The notes below the pieces were generated by a model. The model was not told where the DNA came from, made no database searches, and saw only the letters and a list, made by a program, of their open reading frames with translations. A stretch of DNA of 64,000 nucleotides from Rhizobium sp. Leaf371 (GTDB lineage: Bacteria; Pseudomonadota; Alphaproteobacteria; Rhizobiales; Rhizobiaceae): NCBI RefSeq assembly GCF_001424045.1, contig NZ_LMQB01000023.1, positions 434,001-498,000 on the forward strand. Reading direction: 5' to 3'. Positions 56,079-64,000 of this stretch are shown in pieces. The position numbers and the translations under genes are program-made. Every line of letters starts with the position of its first letter. The stretch's first letter is position 1.

Positions 56079-56594
56079 ATGACGACCAGACAATCCAGCT
56101 ACGGCTACGACGACATCCTGCGTTGCGCGCGGGGCGAACTGTTCGGCCCCGGCAATGCGCAATTGCCGCTCCCGCCGATGCTGATGGTCCATCGCATCAC
56201 GGACATCTCCGAAACCGGCGGCACCTTCGACAAGGGCTATATCCGGGCTGCGTATGACGTGAAGCCGGACGACTGGTACTTCCCCTGCCACTTCCCCGGC
56301 AATCCGATCATGCCCGGCTGCCTCGGCCTCGATGGCATGTGGCAGCTGACGGGCTTCTTCCTCGGCTGGCTGGGCGAGCCCGGCCGCGGCATGGCGCTGT
56401 CCACCGGCGAGGTCAAGTTCAAGGGCATGGTTCTTCCCGACACCAAGCTGCTCGAATACGGCATCGACTTCAAGCGTGTGATGCGCGGTCGTCTGGTGCT
56501 CGGCATCGCGGACGGCTGGCTGAAGGCCGACGGCGAAACCATCTACCAGGCAACGGACCTCCGCGTCGGTCTGTCGAAGGAGAAGGCTGCCTGA
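56079..56594 (+). CDS. fabA: 3-hydroxydecanoyl-ACP dehydratase/isomerase
   Basis: This 171-aa hot-dog enzyme dehydrates 3-hydroxyacyl-ACP and isomerises trans-2- to cis-3-decenoyl-ACP, committing carbon to unsaturated fatty acids. Active-site H71 (in [14 protein letters not shown]) and D85 (GLDGMWQL) are present. It begins [14 protein letters not shown]. It is first in fabA-fabB-fabI, and the intergenic distances (56 bp, then 6 bp) suggest one operon. Confidence 0.97.
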   Translation: MTTRQSSYGYDDILRCARGELFGPGNAQLPLPPMLMVHRITDISETGGTFDKGYIRAAYDVKPDDWYFPCHFPGNPIMPGCLGLDGMWQLTGFFLGWLGEPGRGMALSTGEVKFKGMVLPDTKLLEYGIDFKRVMRGRLVLGIADGWLKADGETIYQATDLRVGLSKEKAA

Positions 56595-56650
56595 TCCCGC
56601 AAGGGATCGCCGGCGCTGTCTCCAGTTCACTTCAAGAAAAGGTCATCGAG

Positions 56651-57874
56651 ATGAGACGGGTTGTTGTCACGGGTCTTGGTATCGTTTCCTCCATTGGGAA
56701 CAATGCCGAAGCAGTTACGGCATCGTTGCGCGATGCGCGCTCCGGTATCAGCTTTTCCAACGATTTCGCCGAACACGGCTTCCGCTGCCAGGTGTGGGGC
56801 TCGCCCGATCTGGACACCACGGATCTGGTCGATCGTCGCGCGGCGCGCTTCCTGTCGCAGGGCGGCGCCTGGAACCATGTCGCGATGAAGCAGGCCATCG
56901 CCGATTCGGGTCTCGAAGAGAGCGACATCTCGAACAACGAGCGCACCGGCATCATCATGGGCTCGGGCGGACCGTCCACCAAGACGCTGATCGAAGCCGC
57001 CGACATCACCCGCAAGAACAACAGCCCGAAGCGCATCGGCCCCTTCGCCGTGCCCAAGGCCATGTCCTCGACCGCATCGGCGACGCTCGCCACCTGGTTC
57101 AAGATCCACGGCGTCAACTATTCGATCTCCTCGGCCTGCTCGACATCGGCGCATTGCATCGGCAATGCCGCGGAGATGATCCAGTGGGGCAAGCAGGACA
57201 TTATGTTTGCCGGCGGCCATGAGGATCTCGACTGGACGATGTCGAACCTGTTCGACGCGATGGGCGCGATGTCCTCGAAATTCAACGACACGCCATCGAC
57301 CGCCTCGCGCGCCTATGACGTTTCCCGCGATGGCTTCGTCATCGCCGGCGGCGCGGGCGTGCTGGTGCTCGAGGAGCTGGAACATGCCAAGGCCCGCGGC
57401 GCCAAGATCTACGCCGAACTGACCGGCTACGGCGCGACCTCCGACGGCTACGACATGGTCGCCCCCTCCGGCGAAGGCGCCATCCGCTGCATGCGCCAGG
57501 CGCTCGCAACGGTCAAGACCGAAATCGACTACATCAACACGCACGGCACCTCGACGCCGGTCGGCGACAGCAAGGAGATCGGCGCCATCCGCGAGGTCTT
57601 CGGGGACAAGATCCCGGCTGTCCAGTCGACCAAGTCGCTGACGGGCCACTCGCTCGGTGCGGCCGGCGTGCAGGAAGCGATCTATGCGCTGCTGATGATG
57701 CAGGAACGCTTCATCGGCGAAAGCGCGCATATCACCGAACTCGACCCCGAATTCGACGGCGTGCCGATCGTGCGCAAGCGCATCGACGACGCCAAGATCG
57801 ACACGGTCCTGTCGAACTCGTTCGGCTTCGGCGGCACGAATGCGACGCTCGTCTTCCAGCGCCACAGCGGGTAA
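56651..57874 (+). CDS. fabB: beta-ketoacyl-ACP synthase I
   Basis: This 407-aa condensing enzyme elongates the cis-unsaturated intermediate made by FabA. The catalytic triad is C163 ([12 protein letters not shown]), H298 (NTHGTSTP) and H333 (TGHSLGAAG), at the same positions as in E. coli FabB. GAAAAGG precedes the ATG. The neighbouring fabA confirms FabB over FabF. Confidence 0.97.
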   Translation: MRRVVVTGLGIVSSIGNNAEAVTASLRDARSGISFSNDFAEHGFRCQVWGSPDLDTTDLVDRRAARFLSQGGAWNHVAMKQAIADSGLEESDISNNERTGIIMGSGGPSTKTLIEAADITRKNNSPKRIGPFAVPKAMSSTASATLATWFKIHGVNYSISSACSTSAHCIGNAAEMIQWGKQDIMFAGGHEDLDWTMSNLFDAMGAMSSKFNDTPSTASRAYDVSRDGFVIAGGAGVLVLEELEHAKARGAKIYAELTGYGATSDGYDMVAPSGEGAIRCMRQALATVKTEIDYINTHGTSTPVGDSKEIGAIREVFGDKIPAVQSTKSLTGHSLGAAGVQEAIYALLMMQERFIGESAHITELDPEFDGVPIVRKRIDDAKIDTVLSNSFGFGGTNATLVFQRHSG

Positions 57875-57880
57875 GCCGTC

Positions 57881-58687
57881 ATGACCGGTCTGATGCAGGG
57901 GAAGCGCGGCCTCATCATGGGCGTCGCCAACAGCCATTCGATCGCCTGGGGCATTTCCCAGGCGCTCGCGCGCCAGGGCGCGGAGCTTGCCTTCACCTAT
58001 CAGGGCGAGGCGCTCGGCAAGCGCGTCAAGCCGCTGGCCGCCCAGCTGAATTCGGACCTGCTGCTGCCCTGCGACGTCGAGGATCTCGCCTCCGTCGATA
58101 CCGTCATCGAGACGTTGAAGGACCGCTGGGGCAGCCTCGACTTCATCGTCCACGCCATCGGCTTTTCCGACAAGAACGAGCTCAAGGGCCTTTACGCCGA
58201 CACGAGCCGCGACAATTTCAGCCGGACCATGGTCATTTCCTGCTTCTCCTTCACCGAGATCGCGCGCCGCGCGGCCGAGATGATGACGGCCGGCGGATCG
58301 ATGCTGACCCTGACCTATGGCGGCTCCGTGCGCGTCATGCCGAACTACAACGTCATGGGCGTCGCCAAGGCCGCGCTCGAGGCGTCCGTGCGCTATCTCG
58401 CGGCCGATTACGGCCCCCGCGGCATCCGCGTCAACGCCATTTCCGCCGGTCCGATCCGGACCTTGGCGGGTGCCGGCATTTCGGATGCGCGCGCCATGCT
58501 CTCCTGGAACCAGAAGAACGCGCCGCTGCGCCGCACCGTCACCATCGACGACGTCGGCAATTCCGCCCTCTACCTCCTCTCCGACCTCGCCTCCGGCGTG
58601 ACCGGCGAAATCCACTACGTGGATTCCGGCTACAACATCACCTCGATGCCGGTGCTGGAGACGTTGAGGACTGCTGACGGGGAGTAA
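57881..58687 (+). CDS. fabI: enoyl-ACP reductase (NADH)
   Basis: This 268-aa short-chain dehydrogenase-type enzyme catalyses the last step of each elongation cycle. The NADH fold reads GLIMGVANSHSIAWGISQALA. Y146, Y156 and K163 (TYGGS and YNVMGVAK) reproduce the FabI active site and numbering of E. coli. It follows fabB by 6 bp. A strong terminator lies 49 bp downstream. Confidence 0.97.
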   Translation: MTGLMQGKRGLIMGVANSHSIAWGISQALARQGAELAFTYQGEALGKRVKPLAAQLNSDLLLPCDVEDLASVDTVIETLKDRWGSLDFIVHAIGFSDKNELKGLYADTSRDNFSRTMVISCFSFTEIARRAAEMMTAGGSMLTLTYGGSVRVMPNYNVMGVAKAALEASVRYLAADYGPRGIRVNAISAGPIRTLAGAGISDARAMLSWNQKNAPLRRTVTIDDVGNSALYLLSDLASGVTGEIHYVDSGYNITSMPVLETLRTADGE

Positions 58688-58736
58688 CCCGCAGCAATCC
58701 AATCCCCTTCTTCACCAATCTCCTTCTTCAAACGAC

Positions 58737-58769
58737 AAAAGGCGCCGCGATGATCTCGTGGCGCCTTTT
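58737..58769. terminator. bidirectional terminator between fabI and the methyltransferase gene
   Basis: AAAAGGCGCC (58737-58746) pairs with GGCGCCTTTT (58760-58769); the interior adds partial GCGA/TCGT pairing. Each side offers a run of four T in its direction of reading. Confidence 0.93.
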
Positions 58770-58794
58770 GCGTGATGGATGGACCGAAGGGACC

Positions 58795-59811
58795 TTACTT
58801 CCGGCCCCAGAGGATCTTGAAGCGGGCGTTGCGGCACGTTTCGCCCCATTCCTTGAAGGTTGCGTTCATCGTCGGCTCGTAGGGCAGGCCGCGATTGGCG
58901 ACGAGCATCAGACGGCCGCCGGCCTTTAGCGACTTGGCGGCCATGGCGATCATGGCCGCACCGAGGGCGGGATCGGCCGCTTGGGTCTCGTGGAAGGGCG
59001 GGTTCATGACGATGAGGTCGTAATGGTCGCGCGGCGCTTCCTGCGTCAGGTCCTGCCAGTGGAAGCGGGTCGGCACTTTGGGTGCATTGGCCTTCAGGTT
59101 GCCGCGGGCAGCCTCCAGCGCGTGATAGTCGGCCTCGAACAGGTCGATGCCTTTGACAGCCGGCGCGCGTTCGGCGAGCATCACGGAGAGATAGCCCCAG
59201 CCGGCGCCGAAATCGGCCGCGTGACCGGCAAAATCCGTCGGCAGGCGCGACGCGAGCAGTTCCGAGCCGCCATCGATCCGGTCGTGCGAGAACATGCCGG
59301 GCGCCGCATCGAAGCGGCCTTCGACGCGAACGGGAACCGAGGCGAAGCGTTCGATCTCGGCGGCTGCGTCCTCGGGACGGGCGAACCAGAAGGCGACGCC
59401 GTGATATTTCGGCATGCTGTCGCCGCCCCATTCGAGCGCGTTGATGCGCTTGCGCAGCGACTGGATGCCGTCTTCCTTGGTGCCGGCCACGACGATCAGG
59501 CCGCCGATGCGGGTGCGCTTCAGCGCCTCGGCAATGCGGTTCTCGTTTTCGCCGCGGTGCTTGCCGCAGAGGATCAGCGTGGCGGCATAGTCGTCGCCCT
59601 CGACGAAGGGCGCAACGTTCGCGCCGGCAGAGACCAGCGCACGGTAGGCAGGGCGGTTCGGCTGGACGCAGACCAGCGCCGCGTCGAAGCCGTCCGGCAG
59701 CCGGTAGCCGGTCTCGGCGGCGAGGAAGAGCACGCGCTCGCCTTCGCCCGGCGGCGACAGCACGCCGCTGTCGAAGGGATGAAACAGGGTCTTGACCTTG
59801 TCGCTCGTCAT
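58795..59811 (-). CDS. class I SAM-dependent methyltransferase (RsmC-like)
   Basis: This 338-aa protein has a degenerate N-terminal methyltransferase-like half (residues 1-160) and a catalytic C-terminal half. The latter has the SAM motif AADFGAGWGYLSVMLAE near residue 190 and the nucleobase-amine motif VMNPPFHE near residue 265. That architecture is RsmC/RlmG-like, pointing to N2-methylation of guanosine in rRNA. The start at 59811 has AGAGGCG upstream; the frame extension to 59886 is unsupported. Confidence 0.88.
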   Translation of the reverse strand: MTSDKVKTLFHPFDSGVLSPPGEGERVLFLAAETGYRLPDGFDAALVCVQPNRPAYRALVSAGANVAPFVEGDDYAATLILCGKHRGENENRIAEALKRTRIGGLIVVAGTKEDGIQSLRKRINALEWGGDSMPKYHGVAFWFARPEDAAAEIERFASVPVRVEGRFDAAPGMFSHDRIDGGSELLASRLPTDFAGHAADFGAGWGYLSVMLAERAPAVKGIDLFEADYHALEAARGNLKANAPKVPTRFHWQDLTQEAPRDHYDLIVMNPPFHETQAADPALGAAMIAMAAKSLKAGGRLMLVANRGLPYEPTMNATFKEWGETCRNARFKILWGRK

Positions 59812-59982
59812 TGCGTTTCGCCTCTTTGGCAGCCTCTTGCGGCTACCCGTCGTGCCGGATCTCTCGGGAGACCGGCGGTGTTCCATCTGGCGCCGCCTTG
59901 GCAGCGGCTGTCGTGATCATGCAAGAAGGGCGCGGAGCGATCAACGCCCCGCGCCCTTCCCGTCAAAGTTCGGCGGCTCGCC

Positions 59983-62115
59983 TTATTCGGCGGCTTCGCC
60001 ACCCTTTTCGCTGACTTCCTTGCCGGTCGCCTGATCGACGACCTTCATGGACAGGCGCACCTTGCCGCGCTCGTCGAAGCCCATCAGCTTGACCCAGACC
60101 TTGTCGCCTTCCTTGACGACGTCGGAGGTCTTGGCAACGCGGTCGGTCGCCAGCTGCGAGATGTGAACGAGGCCGTCACGCGGGCCGAAGAAGTTGACGA
60201 AGGCGCCGAAATCGGCGGTCTTCACAACGGTGCCTTCATAGACCTGGCCGACTTCCGGCTCTGCAACGATCGAATGGATCCACTTGCGGGCCGCTTCGAT
60301 TTCCTTGCCGGAAGACGAGGCGATCTTGATCGTGCCGTCGTCCTCGATGTTGACCTTGGCGCCGGTCTTCTCGACGATTTCGCGGATGACCTTGCCGCCG
60401 GAGCCGATGACTTCCCGGATCTTGTCGACCGGGATCTGCATGACTTCGATGCGCGGCGCGAACTCGCCGAGCTGGCTGCGACCTTCGGTGATGGCGTTGG
60501 CCATCTCGTTGAGGATGTGCTTGCGGCCGCCCTGTGCCTGGCTGAGCGCGACCTTCATGATCTCTTCGGTGATACCGGCGATCTTGATGTCCATCTGCAG
60601 CGAGGTGATGCCGGCTTCCGTGCCTGCAACCTTGAAGTCCATGTCGCCGAGATGGTCTTCGTCGCCCAGGATGTCGGAGAGAACCGCAAAGCGCTCGCCT
60701 TCGAGGATGAGGCCCATGGCGATGCCTGCAACCGGCTTGGCCAGCGGAACGCCAGCATCCATCAGCGCCAGCGACGTGCCGCAGACGGTGGCCATCGAGG
60801 ACGAGCCGTTCGACTCGGTGATCTCGGAGACGACGCGCAGCGTGTAAGGGAACTGGTCCGGGCTCGGGAGCATCGGACGGATGGCGCGCCATGCAAGCTT
60901 GCCGTGGCCGATTTCGCGGCGGCCCGGGGAGCCCATGCGGCCCGTTTCGCCGACCGAGTAGGGCGGGAAGTTGTAATGGAGCAGGAAGCGCTCCTTGTAC
61001 ATGCCGGTCAGGCTGTCGACATACTGCTCGTCTTCGCCGGTGCCGAGCGTGGCGACGACGATCGCCTGGGTTTCGCCGCGGGTGAAGAGGGCCGAACCGT
61101 GGGTGCGCGGCAGGATGCCGACTTCCGAGACGATCGGACGAACGGTCTCGAGATCACGGCCGTCGATGCGGCTCTTGGTGTCGAGAATGTTCCAGCGAAC
61201 GATCTTGGCCTGCAGGTGCTTGAAGACGGCGCCGATGACTTCGCTGGTGAAGCGGGGGTCCTGGCCTTCGGGGAAGAAGTGCGCCTTGACCTTGGCCTTG
61301 ACGGCGTCGACGGCCTTGTAGCGGTCGGCCTTCTGCGTGATCTTGTAGGCATCGCGCAGTTCGGCTTCGAAATGCTGGAGCATCTCGGCTTCGAGGGCGG
61401 AATGATCTTCCGGTTCGAATTCGCGCGGCTCCTTGGCCGCGACTTCCGCAAGCTTGATGATCGCGTCGATCACCGGCTGGAAGCCCTTGTGGCCGAACAT
61501 GACGGCGCCGAGCATGATCTCTTCGTTGAGTTCCTTGGCTTCCGACTCGACCATCAGGACGGCGTCCTGCGTGCCGGCGACGACGAGGTCGAGAACCGAT
61601 TCGTCCATCTCGTCGAGATGCGGGTTCAGGACGTATTCGCCGTTGATGTAACCGACGCGCGCGCCGCCGACCGGGCCCATGAAGGGGACGCCGGAGAGCG
61701 TCAGCGCAGCGGAGGCCGCGACCATCGACAGCACGTCCGGATCGTTCTCAAGGTCGTGCTGGACGACGGTGACGACGACCTGGGTGTCGTTCTTGTAGCC
61801 TTCCGGGAAGAGCGGGCGGATCGGACGGTCGATCAGGCGGGAAACCAGCGTTTCCTTTTCCGACGGACGACCTTCGCGCTTGAAGTAGCCGCCCGGGATC
61901 TTGCCGGCGGCGTAGGTCTTTTCCTGGTAGTTGACGGTCAGCGGGAAGAAGTCCTGGCCCGGCTTCGGCGACTTGGCCGAAACGACGGTGGCGAGAACGA
62001 CGGTTTCGCCATATGTGGCGAGAACGGCGCCGTCTGCCTGGCGGGCGATCTTGCCCGTTTCAAGCTTCAGCGGGCGGCCCGCCCATTCGATTTCGACGCT
62101 ATGGGTATCGAACAT
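59983..62115 (-). CDS. pnp: polyribonucleotide nucleotidyltransferase (PNPase)
   Basis: This 710-aa phosphorolytic 3'-5' exoribonuclease acts in RNA decay and small-RNA turnover. Two RNase PH domains ([21 protein letters not shown] in the first, [13 protein letters not shown]-like and [17 protein letters not shown] in the second) flank a helical linker. A KH domain ([18 protein letters not shown], near residue 565) and an S1 domain ([28 protein letters not shown]) follow. The start at 62115 ([21 protein letters not shown]) follows AGGA. It lies downstream of rpsO as usual. Confidence 0.98.
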   Translation of the reverse strand: MFDTHSVEIEWAGRPLKLETGKIARQADGAVLATYGETVVLATVVSAKSPKPGQDFFPLTVNYQEKTYAAGKIPGGYFKREGRPSEKETLVSRLIDRPIRPLFPEGYKNDTQVVVTVVQHDLENDPDVLSMVAASAALTLSGVPFMGPVGGARVGYINGEYVLNPHLDEMDESVLDLVVAGTQDAVLMVESEAKELNEEIMLGAVMFGHKGFQPVIDAIIKLAEVAAKEPREFEPEDHSALEAEMLQHFEAELRDAYKITQKADRYKAVDAVKAKVKAHFFPEGQDPRFTSEVIGAVFKHLQAKIVRWNILDTKSRIDGRDLETVRPIVSEVGILPRTHGSALFTRGETQAIVVATLGTGEDEQYVDSLTGMYKERFLLHYNFPPYSVGETGRMGSPGRREIGHGKLAWRAIRPMLPSPDQFPYTLRVVSEITESNGSSSMATVCGTSLALMDAGVPLAKPVAGIAMGLILEGERFAVLSDILGDEDHLGDMDFKVAGTEAGITSLQMDIKIAGITEEIMKVALSQAQGGRKHILNEMANAITEGRSQLGEFAPRIEVMQIPVDKIREVIGSGGKVIREIVEKTGAKVNIEDDGTIKIASSSGKEIEAARKWIHSIVAEPEVGQVYEGTVVKTADFGAFVNFFGPRDGLVHISQLATDRVAKTSDVVKEGDKVWVKLMGFDERGKVRLSMKVVDQATGKEVSEKGGEAAE

Positions 62116-62357
62116 ATCTTGTCCTAACATTTGTGCGGCAAGGCCGCGCCGCAGGCCTCTGTAAAGAATGGCGCGGGCGTCCCTGCATGGTCGACGGATC
62201 ACGGGCAAGACAACGGGAGGCTTCCGGGTTCACGAAGCCGGACGAGGCTTCGAAGCATCCTGCAATCCTGCCCCATGACAGGTCATCTGTTGCTTTGCAG
62301 TCCGGCACGTCCGGCCTGCTCATGGACTTTCAGGCGAGATGCGGAAGACCGCATCCG

Positions 62358-62402
62358 TAAAAAGAGGCCGGCGGGCGAGCGCCTTGCAGCACCGCCCGCC
62401 GG
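62358..62402 (-). terminator. terminator-like hairpin between rpsO and pnp
   Basis: CCGGCGGGCG (62368-62377) pairs perfectly with CGCCCGCCGG (62393-62402) around a 15-nt loop. On the minus strand CCTCTTTTT follows (A-run at 62359-62363). It is 9 bp past the rpsO stop, so pnp probably also has its own promoter in the 240 bp that follow, which are otherwise featureless. Confidence 0.9.
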
Positions 62403-62410
62403 GAACGATC

Positions 62411-62680
62411 TTAACGGCGGATGCCGAGGGAAGTGATCAGCTTGGTGTAGCGGGCCTCTTCCTTCTTCTTGAGGTAGTCAAGAAGCGAACGACGGCTCGA
62501 AACCATGGCGAGAAGGCCACGACGCGAGTGGTTGTCCTTCTTGTGGCCCTTGAAGTGTTCGGTCAGGTTGTTGATCCGCTCGGTCAGGATGGCAACCTGG
62601 ACTTCCGGAGAACCGGTGTCGCCTTCGACGGTTGCGTATTCCTTGATCAGCTGGGTCTTGCGTTCTGCAGTGATCGACAT
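62411..62680 (-). CDS. rpsO: 30S ribosomal protein S15
   Basis: This 89-aa protein binds the three-way junction of the 16S rRNA central domain early in assembly. It has the hallmark [38 protein letters not shown] and ends in [12 protein letters not shown]. The ATG at 62680 is preceded by AAAGGA. Order rpsO-pnp is conserved. Confidence 0.98.
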   Translation of the reverse strand: MSITAERKTQLIKEYATVEGDTGSPEVQVAILTERINNLTEHFKGHKKDNHSRRGLLAMVSSRRSLLDYLKKKEEARYTKLITSLGIRR

Positions 62681-62879
62681 CGTGTGATCCTTTCGATTTT
62701 AAGGATTGCGGGTCGCCGGCAGCCGGGATGTCGTCTAGCTGCGGCCTTGAAGGCAGAAGGAGACGGGCACGTTAAAGCCCGTCCTTATGCTGGCGGTGCC
62801 TATAAAGCATTCGCGAGCGAAAGGAAAGACCCGCCTTCCCCCGCCCGGCCCCCCGCCCGGGCTCCCGCCGAACACGGCC

Positions 62880-64000
62880 CTATCCAGCCGCCACGCCGGT
62901 CCCGCCGTCGCTGCCTCCGTCCTTGCCGCCGCCCGTCCCGCCATCGGGGGCCGGCTTGTTCAGCCGGGCGCTGTCGATCTCCACCCGCCACTCGATGCCG
63001 TCCTCGTGCATCAGGCGCTGCAGGCGTGCATCGAGCGACATGCCGAGCATGCGCTCCAGCACCAGCGTCCCGAATCCCTTGCGGCCGGGCGTGCGCATTT
63101 CCGGTGCGATATCGGCGCGGCTCTCGCGCCAGACGAGGCGGAACGTGTCACCGTCGAGGCTCCAGGAGAGATCGACGCGGCCGTCCGCATTCGCAAGCGC
63201 GCCGTATTTGGTGGCATTGGTGGCCAGCTCGTGCAGCGCCATCCCGAGCATCTGCGACACCTGCGTATCGAGCCGCACCGGCGGTCCCGCCATGGAGAAA
63301 CGATCGCAACCGTCGGGAATGAAGGGCTGGAGCTGGTTGTGCGCCAGCTCGTCCATGTCGATGCCCTGCGCGGCGTTGGCGATCATCAGGTCGGTCGAGC
63401 GCGCAAGGCCCGCCACGCGACGCCGGAAGGTTTCCACGAAGTCCTGCCGGCTTTCCGGCGAGGCTGCGGACTGGTTGAGCATCGACTGGATGACGCTCAG
63501 CTGGTTCTTGGAGCGATGCGCGACCTCGCGCATCAGGAAGCGGATCTCGGCCTCGGCGCGCACGCGTTCTTCCGCCGCTTCCGACAGAGCGGCCGAGACG
63601 ACGGTCACCTCTTCCACCATATGATGCCGCATGGCGACCGGCTCGCCCTGCCCGAGCCGGCGGGCGTCGTCCGCCAGCAGCTTCACGCCGCGGCTCATCA
63701 TCCGGGCGATGGCGAGCGAAATGGCAAGCGCGATGGCCGTAAACACCAGCGCTCCGCCGGACAGCCAGACATAGGAGCGCCGCGCGGTGGCATCGGCGTC
63801 GGCGGCCTTTGCCCAGGCGACGATCTTCCACCCGCTGAGCACGGAGAACTCGGTCACCGTGCGGTAGCGGATGCCCTGTTCGACCGCCTCGCCCACGCCG
63901 ACGCGCAAGGAGGGCACGATGGACATGAAGAACGGCCTGCCGGGCGCGACCTTCGGGTCCGAAGCCGCCACGACATCGCCATTGCCGTCGATGATGGCGG
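62880..64000 (-). CDS. HWE/HisKA_2 sensor histidine kinase, 5' end beyond the window
   Basis: At least 373 residues are visible; the gene begins upstream of position 64000. The N-terminal visible part is the end of an extracytoplasmic sensor domain, then a transmembrane helix (VWLSGGALVFTAIALAISLAIA), a HAMP-like region, and a kinase core. Phosphoacceptor His is in AHRSKNQLSVIQSML and the ATP-binding N-box in MALHELATNATKYGAL, both typical of the HWE/HisKA_2 class common in rhizobia. The last 20 residues are Gly/Asp-rich. The response regulator partner is not in the window. Confidence 0.88.
   Translation of the reverse strand, partial: AIIDGNGDVVAASDPKVAPGRPFFMSIVPSLRVGVGEAVEQGIRYRTVTEFSVLSGWKIVAWAKAADADATARRSYVWLSGGALVFTAIALAISLAIARMMSRGVKLLADDARRLGQGEPVAMRHHMVEEVTVVSAALSEAAEERVRAEAEIRFLMREVAHRSKNQLSVIQSMLNQSAASPESRQDFVETFRRRVAGLARSTDLMIANAAQGIDMDELAHNQLQPFIPDGCDRFSMAGPPVRLDTQVSQMLGMALHELATNATKYGALANADGRVDLSWSLDGDTFRLVWRESRADIAPEMRTPGRKGFGTLVLERMLGMSLDARLQRLMHEDGIEWRVEIDSARLNKPAPDGGTGGGKDGGSDGGTGVAAG

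Noticed and set aside
60163-62127. 654-codon open frame antisense to pnp
   Set aside because: Shadow of pnp codon bias; Asp/Leu/Ala-rich low-complexity translation with no domain.

Overview
The window is 64 kb of GC-rich, densely coding alphaproteobacterial chromosome, almost certainly Rhizobiaceae (Rhizobium/Agrobacterium/Sinorhizobium relatives). The evidence is an Irr-type Fur regulator beside fabA-fabB-fabI, a TIGR02300 acidic protein near cmk-rpsA, rpsO-pnp, a complete eryABCD erythritol cluster with its ABC transporter, an HWE histidine kinase and an EcfG-type stress promoter. I see no insertion sequence, prophage or CRISPR array. Species-level identity cannot be read from the window alone.

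Layout. 1-10 kb: a 2-hydroxyacid dehydrogenase, an RNase D-like exonuclease, a DUF6665-like protein, nicotinamide phosphoribosyltransferase (nadV), a large low-complexity protein, then rpsA, cmk and the TIGR02300 protein. aroA, normally next to cmk, is not there. 10.2-11.6 kb: tRNA-Ala(GGC), xthA, a 59-aa protein and, on the minus strand, four consecutive hairpins that each expose CCTCCTCCC, the hallmark of anti-Shine-Dalgarno sRNAs of the alpha-r14/NfeR1 and CcsR type. 11.9-16.9 kb: an XRE regulator, a winged-helix/TPR regulator, a 67-aa peptide with a very strong ribosome site, a YcaO cyclodehydratase homologue, TfuA and an 84-aa protein. This reads as a compact peptide- or protein-modification locus and is the best candidate for an undescribed system here.

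17-21 kb: an osmoprotectant ABC transporter in the exact order of yehZYXW (osmF). 21-25.3 kb: an ABC-F ATPase, an ArsB-like carrier and a CHASE3-adenylate cyclase. 25.5-37 kb: erythritol catabolism. eryA-B-C-D lie on the minus strand, and a divergent DUF2291 protein plus ATPase/permease/binding protein (eryEFG type) lie on the plus strand, closed by a terminator and followed by a DeoR regulator whose upstream region carries nested inverted repeats. 37-47.3 kb: carbon-phosphorus lyase. phnF diverges from phnGHIJKL plus a hexapeptide acetyltransferase, followed by phnC-D-E and phnM. A PhnF palindrome and a PHO-box-like repeat precede the two transcription units.

47.4-55.8 kb: 1-Cys peroxiredoxin, a DUF922 protein, two overlapping tiny membrane proteins, NDH-2, stress-type small membrane proteins (DUF1328, Pmp3) behind an EcfG promoter, a flavoprotein, a YdcF protein and a TRIC channel. 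55.3-58.7 kb: irr and divergent fabA-fabB-fabI. 58.8-64 kb: an RsmC-like methyltransferase, pnp, rpsO and a histidine kinase whose 5' end runs off the window.
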